DNA of 42,549 nt, from assembly GCA_015067005.1 (NCBI GenBank), contig SVNH01000001.1, positions 306,784 through 349,332 on the forward strand, read 5' to 3'. The notes below the pieces were generated by a model. The model made no database searches. It saw nothing but the letters and a program-made list of their open reading frames with translations, and was not told the origin of the DNA. The position numbers were made by a program, and so were the translations under genes. The stretch comes from Ruminococcus flavefaciens (lineage in GTDB: Bacteria > Bacillota > Clostridia > Oscillospirales > Ruminococcaceae). This document shows positions 33,431-41,624 of this stretch, piece after piece; within the stretch, counting starts at the first letter, position 1; each line of letters opens with the position of its first letter.

Positions 33431-33889
33431 ATGAAGAAGCACCATACTAAACTCAGCGGCATGACTCTTGTTGAGATGATAGTAGCGCTTGCAGTTTTTG
33501 CAGCGCTCGCTCTCATCCTCGTTATGATGGGCAACTCTGTTGAAAAGCATTCGCGCGCAGCTACTAACCTCAATAAGAAGGTAGCTGTTGAAGGTCCTAT
33601 TGCAGAGGGAAGAAATCAGGGAGCTTCTTATCTCGTTAACAACGATGTTGAGATAAAGGTCGCTGTCGGAAACGGCGAGCCTGAAACAATGACAGGTACT
33701 TATGTCCCGATCCACGGAACGATGTACTACATTGATCCTAACAGCCAGAACGAGACAGATCCGACTGATCATTCACCTATCCCGGACACAGCACCGAGCG
33801 AAAAGGACTTCACATTCAAATATGTTGTTGTTACTCAGCCAACAGGTTACTTAGCAGCACCAACTACAACTGAACCTGCAACACCGTAA
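33431..33889 (+). CDS. Minor prepilin (class III leader)
   Basis: 152 residues. The leader MKKHHTKLSG is followed by MTLVEMIVALAVFAALALIL, so cleavage after Gly10 leaves a mature N-terminus with Glu at +5, the residue needed for pilus assembly. The C-terminal 110 residues are small and Pro/Thr-rich at the end, without cysteines. AAGGAGG precedes the ATG. Genes either side are 13 and 12 bases away, so it is inside the operon. Probable minor pilin of the priming complex. Confidence 0.9.
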   Translation: MKKHHTKLSGMTLVEMIVALAVFAALALILVMMGNSVEKHSRAATNLNKKVAVEGPIAEGRNQGASYLVNNDVEIKVAVGNGEPETMTGTYVPIHGTMYYIDPNSQNETDPTDHSPIPDTAPSEKDFTFKYVVVTQPTGYLAAPTTTEPATP

Positions 33890-33901
33890 GGAGGGAGTCT
33901 T

Positions 33902-35260
33902 ATGAAAAGTAACAATAAACTTAAAGGCTTTACCCTTGTTGAATTGATAGTTGTAATGGCTATCTTCGGTATTCTTATGACAGCTGTAATGCGTGTGTTA
34001 ACACCGCTCAATAAGCTTTCAAAGCGCGCAAGCGTTCAGGAAGCAAATGCTGCTGCAGTCGACAATATGAAGTCTTATCTTGAAAACTCACTCAGATATG
34101 CAGATTGCATCGAGACCTGCGTCGGCGGTCTCACAGATGATAACGGCAGACCTTTTGCAGACTATAATGCGAATGATCTTACCAAAGAATTCGGTATCAG
34201 ATCATACGATGGTTCTACAAAGGTAACTCCAACAGCTGAAGAGGCTGCGATCATCAACTTTATTGACGGTCACTTTACCAACAGAGCAAAGCCGGGCACA
34301 GACTCCGCCGAACCTCTTGAGGGTACAGTAAGAATGCTCAAGATCGACAATAAGAACGGCGGAAAGATCACTGAATATGAATGGGATTTTGAGTCTGGCT
34401 ATACTTTCACAAATTATTTTGACGCTGAAACTGAGGTCGGCGGTGTTACATACCCGAAGGGCGCAGTTAAAGTCAAGGTAGTTACAGATCCTATTTCAGG
34501 TCTTCCTGAAACTGATCCGAACACAGGCGATATAATCGTTGAGAACGACATCGGAAGAGTTAACGCTACTATCAGCAATAAGAGAGTTACTGAGGACGTT
34601 ATAAATCCGGCTTACTATGAGAATTATGCTTTCTATATAGCACCGGGATATAATGAACTCGATACTATCATGGATGAAAGCAGTGTTTTAGGCTTCGGTG
34701 AAGTCGAGAACAATTCTGATGACTATTACGCAATGATAAAGCCTGTAACAAAGGAAATTGATGATGGATCAGGCGGTACGACCAAGTTCCAGTATACTGA
34801 TGAGTCCAAGTTCTTTAACAAGGATATGTTCTCACTCAGCGTTATCACTTTCAAAAATGATACTTTTGATGATGGTGCCGTAGGTGAGAGTTATGTGAAC
34901 AAGGGTACTTGCACAGATGAAGACGGAAAGACAAGAGTTGCTTTCCATTCTCCATTCGCAGTGACCAACACAAATATGTCTCTCGTTAATATCAACTCAG
35001 TGTTCAGCCAGGGCAGAGCCGGTTCTTCCGGTGTTGAAAACTGGGGACCTGTTAGATATAACGGACCTAAGGACGATAACGGCAAGGATTATACTCCTAC
35101 TGATCTGGTAGACAGCGGAAGCGGTACATGGCTGTATCAGAAGATAACCGGTACAGAAGCATACCAGCTTGGCAACAGATTATTTGCTCATCCGGCAGTT
35201 CCTGCTGACAAGAGCGATGAATGTATCTACTTTATCTATACACTTCCAGATTTTAAGTAA
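33902..35260 (+). CDS. Large minor prepilin
   Basis: 452 residues. The leader MKSNNKLKG precedes FTLVELIVVMAIFGILMTAV; Glu at +5 is present. At over 440 mature residues it is about three times a standard pilin. After the helical stalk (to about 60) the body is beta-rich and acidic, with FAVTNTNMSLVNINSVF near 350. Its position and PilW/PilV-like size suggest a minor pilin carrying a globular head. Ends at the bidirectional terminator shared with pilD. Confidence 0.9.
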   Translation: MKSNNKLKGFTLVELIVVMAIFGILMTAVMRVLTPLNKLSKRASVQEANAAAVDNMKSYLENSLRYADCIETCVGGLTDDNGRPFADYNANDLTKEFGIRSYDGSTKVTPTAEEAAIINFIDGHFTNRAKPGTDSAEPLEGTVRMLKIDNKNGGKITEYEWDFESGYTFTNYFDAETEVGGVTYPKGAVKVKVVTDPISGLPETDPNTGDIIVENDIGRVNATISNKRVTEDVINPAYYENYAFYIAPGYNELDTIMDESSVLGFGEVENNSDDYYAMIKPVTKEIDDGSGGTTKFQYTDESKFFNKDMFSLSVITFKNDTFDDGAVGESYVNKGTCTDEDGKTRVAFHSPFAVTNTNMSLVNINSVFSQGRAGSSGVENWGPVRYNGPKDDNGKDYTPTDLVDSGSGTWLYQKITGTEAYQLGNRLFAHPAVPADKSDECIYFIYTLPDFK

Positions 35261-35268
35261 TAAAAAAA

Positions 35269-35309
35269 TACAGGCAGCAGTCAAATGCTGCTGCCTGTAC
35301 TAATTTTTT
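35269..35309. terminator. Bidirectional terminator between the minor pilins and pilD
   Basis: Twelve-base perfect stem TACAGGCAGCAG/CTGCTGCCTGTA (35269-35280 with 35288-35299). Six T at 35304-35309 on plus; seven A at 35262-35268 give the T-run on minus. Confidence 0.93.
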
Positions 35310-35311
35310 GA

Positions 35312-36154
35312 TTATTGCTGGGCTGGTGCCTGAAGAAGCTTTATGTACCAATCAGCGATACGATTTCCCCAAAGAGCGCCGATCGCAATGCCGATCGAAA
35401 GGAATGGTCCGAAAGCAAACTTTGAATTGCCGGTAACATACTTATTGATGAGACCTGCTAAAGCTGCAACAACTATTCCGATCAATGCTGAAACGATAAT
35501 AGCTTTTGTTCCGAGGAGAGCACCTGCTGCAAACATCAGTATCGTGTCTCCGAGTTCAATAGCACGGTAGTCTTCACCGGTCTTTTTTCTGATGAAGCCT
35601 CTGCTGATCTCACCGATGATGTAAAACGGAAGGCTGATAGCAAATGCCCCGATGATTCTCGGTAAGAGAGAAGCGCGGTCTGTAAAGAAGAAAGATGGGA
35701 TAGCAAGAAGGAAAATAAGAGCGACGATTATCATGTCGATCTCCATTGTGTCCCAGTCCATGAAGCCGACCACAATAAGAAGAGAAACCAGAACGCAGGT
35801 TATTATGGAGTCAGCATTAAAATCCAGAACAAAAAAAGTAAGAACATAGAGAAATCCGTTAAGGCTCTCAACTATCGGATATCTCGGCGAGATCTTTTCT
35901 CCGCAGCTGTGGCATTTTCCTCTCAGAAACAGCCAGCTGAATACAGGGATGAGATCACAGGCTCGTATCTTCGCGCCGCAGGTCATACAGTGCGATGAGC
36001 GCTTGATGAGCGATTCGTGACGCGGAAGCCTGAGAATAACAACATTCAGAAAGCTGCCGATGGATATACCAAATATGAAAGCGGCGAAATAGAATGTTAT
36101 CAGAAAAACAGGATTTGCTTCGTCACTATGAAGCGTGTTAAAAAATTCTGACAT
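35312..36154 (-). CDS. pilD: Prepilin peptidase/N-methyltransferase PilD
   Basis: 280 residues, membrane aspartyl protease that cleaves the leaders of all the prepilins here and methylates the new N-terminus. SIGSFLNVVILRLPR at 31-45 begins the methylase domain. Cys56, Cys59, Cys81 and Cys84 form the four-cysteine zinc motif. Candidate catalytic aspartates are Asp133 (GFMDWD) and Asp203 in ELGDTILMFAAGALLG, where the usual GxGD reads ELGD. About eight membrane segments. It is the only pil gene on the minus strand, with its own promoter. Confidence 0.95.
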   Translation of the reverse strand: MSEFFNTLHSDEANPVFLITFYFAAFIFGISIGSFLNVVILRLPRHESLIKRSSHCMTCGAKIRACDLIPVFSWLFLRGKCHSCGEKISPRYPIVESLNGFLYVLTFFVLDFNADSIITCVLVSLLIVVGFMDWDTMEIDMIIVALIFLLAIPSFFFTDRASLLPRIIGAFAISLPFYIIGEISRGFIRKKTGEDYRAIELGDTILMFAAGALLGTKAIIVSALIGIVVAALAGLINKYVTGNSKFAFGPFLSIGIAIGALWGNRIADWYIKLLQAPAQQ

Positions 36155-36195
36155 GGGGTTTACCCCTCCTTACATTATTTAAAGTGCATATACTT

Positions 36196-36223
36196 ATTAT
36201 AGCATAATCCAAATAAATTTCAA
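36196..36223 (-). promoter_or_regulatory. Promoter of pilD
   Basis: On the minus strand TTGAAA (36218-36223), 16 bases, TATAAT (36196-36201). The gap also must hold the pilB promoter, for which no confident match was found. Confidence 0.65.
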
Positions 36224-36264
36224 GTATATTCTTCAATTAAAATTTATATAAGCGGAGGTTTGTT

Positions 36265-37947
36265 ATGAGAAACGAGAGAATTGGTGACTACTTAGTCAGC
36301 CAGGGGCTTATCAACGATGATCAGCTCCAGAAGGTTCTTGCAGCCCAGAAGGAGTCTAACGGAACCAAAAAGTTCGGCGATGTTGTCGTTGAGCTCGGCT
36401 TTATGTCGGAAGTGAACTTTACTAAGGCACTCGCCGGAAAGCTGAGAGTTCAGTATGTTGACCTCGATAATACTGAGATCAACACAGAAGCAGTTCAGAA
36501 GGTTCCCGAAGCGCTTGCAAGAAAGCATACTGTAATCGCTATCAATGTTCAGGGTAAACGACTGACTGTTGCTACCAATGATCCTGTTAACTTCATCGTT
36601 CTTGAAGATATCAAGGTATCGACCGGTATGGATACAGTTCCGGTACTTGCTACAACATCTGCGATCAATAAGGCTATCGGTAAGTGCTACTCAATGCAGA
36701 ACGTTGACAGCGTTCTCGAGGGTGTAACTTCAATGGCTGGTGACCTCGGTGAAATGAGCGCTGAGGATGCAGAGGCTAAGGACAGAGTTGAAAACGCTCC
36801 TATCGTTAAGCTTGCTACAACTATCGTTGAAAACTCTTACAGAGCAGACGCTACCGATATTCATATCGAGCCGTTTGAAAAGTATACAAGAATCCGTATC
36901 CGTGTAAACGGCGATCTTGTAGAACTTATGAATATTTCAAGTGCTGTTCATAACGCACTTACAACACGTCTTAAGCTTATCAGCGGCATGAACATCGCTG
37001 AAAAGCGTATCCCTCAGGACGGCCGTTTCACTCAGGTAGTTGACGGAACAACTCTTGATGTCCGTGTATCATCACTTCCTATGGTAAGCGGTGAAAAGAT
37101 AGTTATCCGAATCCTTTCAACCGGTCAGATCGCTCTTCGTAAGATCACAGACCTCGGTATGTCTGATTATAACTATCAGCTCTTTGAATCTATGCTTCGT
37201 GTTCCTCAGGGGGTTATCCTTGTTACAGGACCTACCGGTTCAGGTAAAACAACAACTCTTTACGCTGCTCTTGGTGAGATCGCTAAGCCTAACGTAAACG
37301 TTGTTACAGTTGAGGACCCAGTCGAAAAGAATATTGATGGTATCAACCAGTGTCAGGTTAACCAGAAGGCAGGAATGACATTCGCAGCTGCCCTCCGTTC
37401 AATTCTCCGTCAGGACCCTGACGTAGTAATGGTCGGAGAGATGCGTGACTCGGAAACCGCCGACATCGGTATCCGTGCCGCTATCACCGGACACCTTGTT
37501 CTCTCCACACTTCATACTAACGATGCTGCTTCGACAGTTGTTCGTCTCGTTGATATGGGCGTTGCTCCTTACATGGTCGCAACATCACTCATCGGCGTTA
37601 TCGCTCAGCGACTTGTTAAGGTTCTTTGTCCTGAGTGCAAGAAGCCAAGAATGTCCACTGATGAAGAAAATGAACTCATGGGAATCCCATCATCTATCCA
37701 GATATTTGAGCCATGCGGCTGCCCATCCTGCAACAATACAGGTTACAGAGGAAGAACCGCTATCCATGAGATCATTCACTGTTCCGCTAACGTTCGTACT
37801 ATCATCGCTGCAAACGGAAGCAAGGAAGAGATCGAAGCAGCTGCTAAGGCAAACGGAACTAAGCTTCTTCGTGATAACGTTTCTGAACTCGTTCAGGCTG
37901 GTCAGACTTCGATCACTGAGCTTATCAGAACAACATATACAGTATAA
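36265..37947 (+). CDS. pilB: Type IV pilus extension ATPase PilB
   Basis: 560 residues, typical GspE/PilB length. The N-terminal domain (5-145) has two RLGxxLV-type motifs, RIGDYLVSQGLINDDQLQ and KFGDVVVELGFMSEVNF, of the MshEN family, several of which bind cyclic di-GMP. The ATPase core has Walker A GPTGSGKT (322-329), the Asp box/Walker B region ILRQDPDVVMVGEMRD, and GHLVLSTLHTNDA. The four-cysteine metal motif follows as CPEC ... CGCPSC. Powers pilus extension through PilC. pilT follows by 21 bases. Confidence 0.96.
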   Translation: MRNERIGDYLVSQGLINDDQLQKVLAAQKESNGTKKFGDVVVELGFMSEVNFTKALAGKLRVQYVDLDNTEINTEAVQKVPEALARKHTVIAINVQGKRLTVATNDPVNFIVLEDIKVSTGMDTVPVLATTSAINKAIGKCYSMQNVDSVLEGVTSMAGDLGEMSAEDAEAKDRVENAPIVKLATTIVENSYRADATDIHIEPFEKYTRIRIRVNGDLVELMNISSAVHNALTTRLKLISGMNIAEKRIPQDGRFTQVVDGTTLDVRVSSLPMVSGEKIVIRILSTGQIALRKITDLGMSDYNYQLFESMLRVPQGVILVTGPTGSGKTTTLYAALGEIAKPNVNVVTVEDPVEKNIDGINQCQVNQKAGMTFAAALRSILRQDPDVVMVGEMRDSETADIGIRAAITGHLVLSTLHTNDAASTVVRLVDMGVAPYMVATSLIGVIAQRLVKVLCPECKKPRMSTDEENELMGIPSSIQIFEPCGCPSCNNTGYRGRTAIHEIIHCSANVRTIIAANGSKEEIEAAAKANGTKLLRDNVSELVQAGQTSITELIRTTYTV

Positions 37948-37968
37948 TTACAGCGGGAGGATAATACC

Positions 37969-39039
37969 ATGTCAATAGAAATTAATAGAATTCTCGATGA
38001 AGTAAGACTTCTCGGCTGCTCGGACCTTCACTTCACTAACGGTATTGCTCCGGTAGTTCGTCTTAACGGTACACTCAGAACAATGCGTTCACAGTATCCG
38101 GAAATGGATGAAGAGGAGATACTCAACATCGTAAACCAGATGACTAATGATGCTCAGCAGACAAGCGTAAACCAGCATCACGATACCGACTTCTCGTTCC
38201 AGACAAGAAGCGGCTACCGTCACCGTGTAAATGTATACTTCCAGAAGGGCAAGCCGGCTATCGCTATCCGACTTCTCAGAAATGACATCCCGACACTTGA
38301 AGACCTCGGACTTCCTCCGATACTTCAGGATTTCTCAATGCGTCCGCGTGGACTCGTTCTCGTAACAGGTCCTACCGGTTCAGGTAAGTCAACAACTCTT
38401 GCAGCTATGATCGACTTCGTAAACCTGAACAGAAGCGCACACGTAATCACAGTTGAGGACCCTATCGAGTATGTTCACGAGCATAAGAGATGTATGGTAA
38501 ACCAGAGAGAGATCGGCGATGACGTACCAAGCTTCGCACTCGCTCTCCGTGCTGCACTCCGTGAAGACCCGGATGTAATCCTCGTAGGAGAAATGCGTGA
38601 CTTCGAGACCATTCAGGCTGCTGTAACCGCTGCCGAAACCGGACATCTCGTTCTTTCAACACTTCATACAACATCAGCCGCTGATACTATCAACCGTATC
38701 ATCGACGTTTATCCTGAGCATCAGCAGCAGCAGATCAGAACTCAGCTGGCTAACAACCTCGTTGGCGTTATCGCTCAGACTCTTATTCCTAAGAAGGACG
38801 GTACAGGCCGTATCGCTTGTATGGAAATCCTTAACTGTACTGACGCCGTTGCAGCTCAGATCCGTGATAACAAGATCCACCTTATCCAGTCAACTATCCA
38901 GACCGGTAAGCAGCAGGGCATGATGAGCCTTGATATGGAACTTGCAAAGTATGTTAAGAATAACATCATCTCTGAGGTCGATGCTATTGATAAGTGTCAG
39001 GATAAGCAGGAGTTCTACCGTTTCCTTGCACAGCTCTGA
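37969..39039 (+). CDS. pilT: Type IV pilus retraction ATPase PilT
   Basis: 356 residues. A hexameric motor that disassembles pili for twitching and retraction. N-terminal PAS-like domain, then Walker A GPTGSGKST, EDPIEYVHEH, the Walker B region LREDPDVILVGEMRD and the His box TGHLVLSTLHT. The C-terminal QIRDNKIHLIQSTIQTGKQQGM corresponds to the AIRNLIRE-containing PilT motif needed for retraction. Its presence says these pili are dynamic rather than fixed. Terminator 28 bases after the stop. Confidence 0.96.
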   Translation: MSIEINRILDEVRLLGCSDLHFTNGIAPVVRLNGTLRTMRSQYPEMDEEEILNIVNQMTNDAQQTSVNQHHDTDFSFQTRSGYRHRVNVYFQKGKPAIAIRLLRNDIPTLEDLGLPPILQDFSMRPRGLVLVTGPTGSGKSTTLAAMIDFVNLNRSAHVITVEDPIEYVHEHKRCMVNQREIGDDVPSFALALRAALREDPDVILVGEMRDFETIQAAVTAAETGHLVLSTLHTTSAADTINRIIDVYPEHQQQQIRTQLANNLVGVIAQTLIPKKDGTGRIACMEILNCTDAVAAQIRDNKIHLIQSTIQTGKQQGMMSLDMELAKYVKNNIISEVDAIDKCQDKQEFYRFLAQL

Positions 39040-39066
39040 TAACAGAAATACATATTATAATAGAAG

Positions 39067-39094
39067 CGCGGCGAAGAAATTTGCCGCGTTTTTT
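39067..39094 (+). terminator. Terminator of pilBT
   Basis: CGCGGC/GCCGCG stem (39067-39072 with 39083-39088), ten-base loop, then six T. Confidence 0.92.
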
Positions 39095-39231
39095 ATAACG
39101 TCAGAAAAAGGCTTAAAATAGGATTATTTCTTGGCTGTAAATAAGTAATACCATATAACAAATCTGTCAAAATGACTAAGAAGTGCCGCTTTGTATAGTT
39201 TAAAATGACCGAAACCGGATAAAACGGCTCA

Positions 39232-39256
39232 AAATAATGACGAATGGTCATTATTT
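39232..39256. promoter_or_regulatory. Perfect 10-base dyad, candidate operator
   Basis: AAATAATGAC and its exact inverse GTCATTATTT with a five-base spacer. No T-run follows, so it is not a terminator. It lies about 250 bases before the pilin -35, a position more typical of an activator site or of an unseen upstream transcript. Confidence 0.5.
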
Positions 39257-39507
39257 AATTAAAGGATGGCCCCGGATTCAGTCTATCATTATATACTTTT
39301 CGTAGTCAGAGGTGATAGAGCTGTGATATACGGTCTATAAATATTACGATCTGTATATGAAAATGTGAATAATACAATATGCAGATTAAAACTGTAAATC
39401 AATTCACAGAACATTGTGCATTTCGACGAAAAAAAGTCAAAAATGAACCGTTTTTGAACGGCGTATGTAAAAAATAAGGAAACTGTATCTAATTTTTTAG
39501 AAAAGTA

Positions 39508-39536
39508 TTGACATTTTATGAATGAAGTGCTATACT
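39508..39536 (+). promoter_or_regulatory. Promoter of the major pilin gene
   Basis: TTGACA (39508-39513), 17 bases, TATACT (39531-39536). Start near 39543, giving a leader of about 170 bases. Confidence 0.85.
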
Positions 39537-39542
39537 ATAATC

Positions 39543-39711
39543 ACAGGGAAGGGAAAGGGAAACAAATTCAGAGACAACAATCTGAAGGACCTCCGAAAGG
39601 TGATGAGCCCTCGGATGTGACACCCGGATGAGTCGGAGTTGATCCCCGGACCTAAAAATCGTGTGACGGCAAAGCGCCGCACAAAATTATTATAAAAGGA
39701 GGGTTTTCGTT
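39543..39711 (+). ncRNA. Structured 5' leader of the major pilin, unassigned candidate cis-regulatory RNA
   Basis: Begins with three GGG tracts (39546-39559). Stem 1: TTCAGA/TCTGAA (39567-39572 with 39581-39586). Stem 2: CTCCGA/TCGGAG (39591-39596 with 39633-39638) enclosing GGTG/CACC (39599-39602 with 39621-39624). Three C tracts (39608-39610, 39623-39625, 39644-39647) could pair with the G tracts. Stem 3: GTG...CGGC/GCCG...CAC (39661-39681) lies just before the AAAGGAGGG ribosome site. It does not match the cyclic di-GMP-I or -II consensus as I know them. Confidence 0.55.
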
Positions 39712-40266
39712 ATGAAAACTACAAAGAAAGGTTTTACCCTTATCGAACTTATCGTTGTTATCGCAATCATCGGTGTTCTTGCAGCTATCCTCATTCCTTC
39801 AATGCTCGGATATGTAAGAAAGTCCAAGATCTCATCTGCTAACTCAGCAGCTTCTTCAATCCAGAAGGGCTTCGAGGCAGCTCTCACAGACGCAGACGCT
39901 AAGGGCATTAAGCTCACAATGAGCGGCTGGATCGATTTCGATGAAGGCGTATGGTCTGCTGATAGAGGCGAAGTTTCTGATGCTGCTTCAGCTGAACAGT
40001 TCCTCTCATCTGGTGTTGTTAACTACTTCGAGAAGTTCAACGATGCAACAGGTTCTGCATTCATCAAGAGATCTTCTTGCCCAGCTGTAATGTGCACAAC
40101 AGACGGTACTTACTGGGGTTCTGCTCCTTCAGGCTACGTTGAAGCTAAGGACTATAAGTCATCTGGTGACCTCAACGACAAGGACGAAGACGAATCAAGA
40201 ACAGTTATCAAGGGCCGTATGGATGGTTCTGATGATGACTACGATGCAGTTGAAGGCGTTGAATAA
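39712..40266 (+). CDS. pilA: Major type IV pilin
   Basis: 184 residues. The leader MKTTKKG is followed by the near-perfect class III pilin N-terminus FTLIELIVVIAIIGVLAAIL; Glu12 is Glu+5 of the mature chain. Mature length 177. The head domain has an aspartate-rich tail (DKDEDE, DGSDDDYD) and a Cys123/Cys128 pair suitable for a small disulfide loop. It has its own strong promoter, long leader, very strong ribosome site and efficient terminator, as expected for the abundant subunit, and its codons favour the common set of the organism. Confidence 0.94.
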   Translation: MKTTKKGFTLIELIVVIAIIGVLAAILIPSMLGYVRKSKISSANSAASSIQKGFEAALTDADAKGIKLTMSGWIDFDEGVWSADRGEVSDAASAEQFLSSGVVNYFEKFNDATGSAFIKRSSCPAVMCTTDGTYWGSAPSGYVEAKDYKSSGDLNDKDEDESRTVIKGRMDGSDDDYDAVEGVE

Positions 40267-40304
40267 GTCTCATAAGGCTGAAACTTTAGTTAAAGCATAA
40301 TTAT

Positions 40305-40336
40305 AAAACCTCTCTCTTCATGAGAGAGGTTTTTTT
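40305..40336 (+). terminator. Pilin terminator that also contains the next gene's ribosome site
   Basis: Twelve-base stem (40305-40316 with 40322-40333), five-base loop, seven T (40330-40336). The descending strand carries AGAGAGG (40323-40329), seven bases before the ATG at 40337. Confidence 0.93.
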
Positions 40337-41506
40337 ATGGGTGATATTATGGAATTAACAAACAAGATCATCAATTCTTTTCTTTGCCTGAGTGCGGCGG
40401 CGGCTATCGGCGCAGGTTGTACCTATTTATATAATAAGAAGAAAATTGAGGATTCGGAAAAATATAAACTGGTCAGCGAATGCAGGGATATTCTCGAAGA
40501 TAACGGCGTTGAGCTTCCGAAAGAGACGGATGAGGAAATTGCCGTTCTTAACGGTTATCTGAAAGCATATAATGACTATTATACTTTCTATATGCCTCCG
40601 AAATCCGCGGATGAAAGCTACATAAATTCGATAAATAATGTTTCGTGCCTTATTACCTGCGGCTATTCGATAGGTCTTTCGGATGATAATGAGGTGTATG
40701 TTGCGAATGTTACCGCAGGCAGTATTGCCGAGAAGCAGGGACTAAAAACCGGCGATGTTATCCTTGCAGTAGACGGTGAATACTTTGCTGAAAAAGGTAT
40801 CTCTCCGACTGCGCTGAGTCTTTCCGGCAAGGACGGCACTACTATGCACCTTGTTCTGCGCCGTGAAGGAAAACTGATGGAACTCGATTTTCTGCGTTCC
40901 AATGATGAAGACCTTATGCGCGGAAATGTTGATTGTAAACTTGTGGGCAATATAGCTTACTCTCGTGTGTACAACTTTGGCAGGACTACTTCCGCTGAGT
41001 TTGGCGCTGAACCTATGGACACGATCAAGAATGCGAAAGGCGTTGTGCTCGATCTTCGTGATAATGGCGGAGGTCAGATGGGTGAGGCAGTTCAGTTTGC
41101 CGATTATTTTGTGGGCGAGGCAAGCCTGCAAAAGAATTACTACACTGGTAAAACTGAAACTCTGAAAACCTCGGATTCTTCCAGTGATATTGACAAGCCG
41201 GTCGTTGTGCTTATCAACGAGAAGACTATGAGTGCTGCGGAGATAGCGGCTGCGTTCCTGAAACAGTATGGCAAGGATGTTAAGCTTGTCGGACAGAAAA
41301 CGTTCGGAAAAGGTATTTTCCAGCTGGAGGAAGAACTCAGCGACGGCGGAAAACTCCACTATACAGCCGGAACATATACAGTCGGCGATTGGGAGTGCTA
41401 TCAGGGTAAAGGCATTGAGCCCGATGTCGCTGTTGAAATGGATCCGTCCTACATCGGCACTGATAAGGACGTACAGCTGAAAAAAGCACTGGAGCTTCTC
41501 GGCTGA
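40337..41506 (+). CDS. S41-family C-terminal processing protease with PDZ domain
   Basis: 389 residues. N-terminal membrane anchor (about 11-30), helical linker, PDZ domain (about 105-195, with VTAGSIAEKQGLKTGDVILAV), then the S41 catalytic domain: VLDLRDNGGGQMGEAV, TMSAAEI with nucleophile Ser299, and KTFGKG with general base Lys325. The protease would act outside the membrane. Start: ATG 40337 has AGAGAGG at seven bases but inside the terminator hairpin; an ATG at 40349 is the alternative. No separate promoter is seen, so expression probably depends on read-through from pilA. Lying between two pilin genes, it may process or survey pilins; that is inference. Confidence 0.9.
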   Translation: MGDIMELTNKIINSFLCLSAAAAIGAGCTYLYNKKKIEDSEKYKLVSECRDILEDNGVELPKETDEEIAVLNGYLKAYNDYYTFYMPPKSADESYINSINNVSCLITCGYSIGLSDDNEVYVANVTAGSIAEKQGLKTGDVILAVDGEYFAEKGISPTALSLSGKDGTTMHLVLRREGKLMELDFLRSNDEDLMRGNVDCKLVGNIAYSRVYNFGRTTSAEFGAEPMDTIKNAKGVVLDLRDNGGGQMGEAVQFADYFVGEASLQKNYYTGKTETLKTSDSSSDIDKPVVVLINEKTMSAAEIAAAFLKQYGKDVKLVGQKTFGKGIFQLEEELSDGGKLHYTAGTYTVGDWECYQGKGIEPDVAVEMDPSYIGTDKDVQLKKALELLG

Positions 41507-41556
41507 TTGCACAATGAACAGCACTTTTTTTTGGCGTTCTGAATGAAAACTTTTTA

Positions 41557-41585
41557 TTGACAAATTATGAATAATTTGCTATAAT
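41557..41585 (+). promoter_or_regulatory. Perfect consensus promoter of the last pilin gene
   Basis: TTGACA (41557-41562), 17 bases, TATAAT (41580-41585). Leader of about 33 bases. Confidence 0.9.
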
Positions 41586-41624
41586 AGGCTTATGAAGAAC
41601 TATTAATGCGTGGGGGTGTGTTTT

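Larger units (their letters stand above)
39095..39711. other. 617-base control region ahead of the major pilin
   Basis: No gene fits here. It is AT-rich and contains the dyad 39232-39256, a weaker dyad CCGTT/AACGG near 39445-39460, repeated AAAATGAC words near 39172 and 39203, the pilin promoter, and a structured leader from about 39543. Listed separately where supported. Confidence 0.7.

Noticed and set aside
39543..39711. Cyclic di-GMP-I or hammerhead element in the pilin leader
   Set aside because: GACGGCAAAGC resembles the GACGCAAAGC core and CGGATGAGTC resembles a hammerhead core, but the order of conserved blocks and the required GAAA or GGCCTAA partners do not fit.
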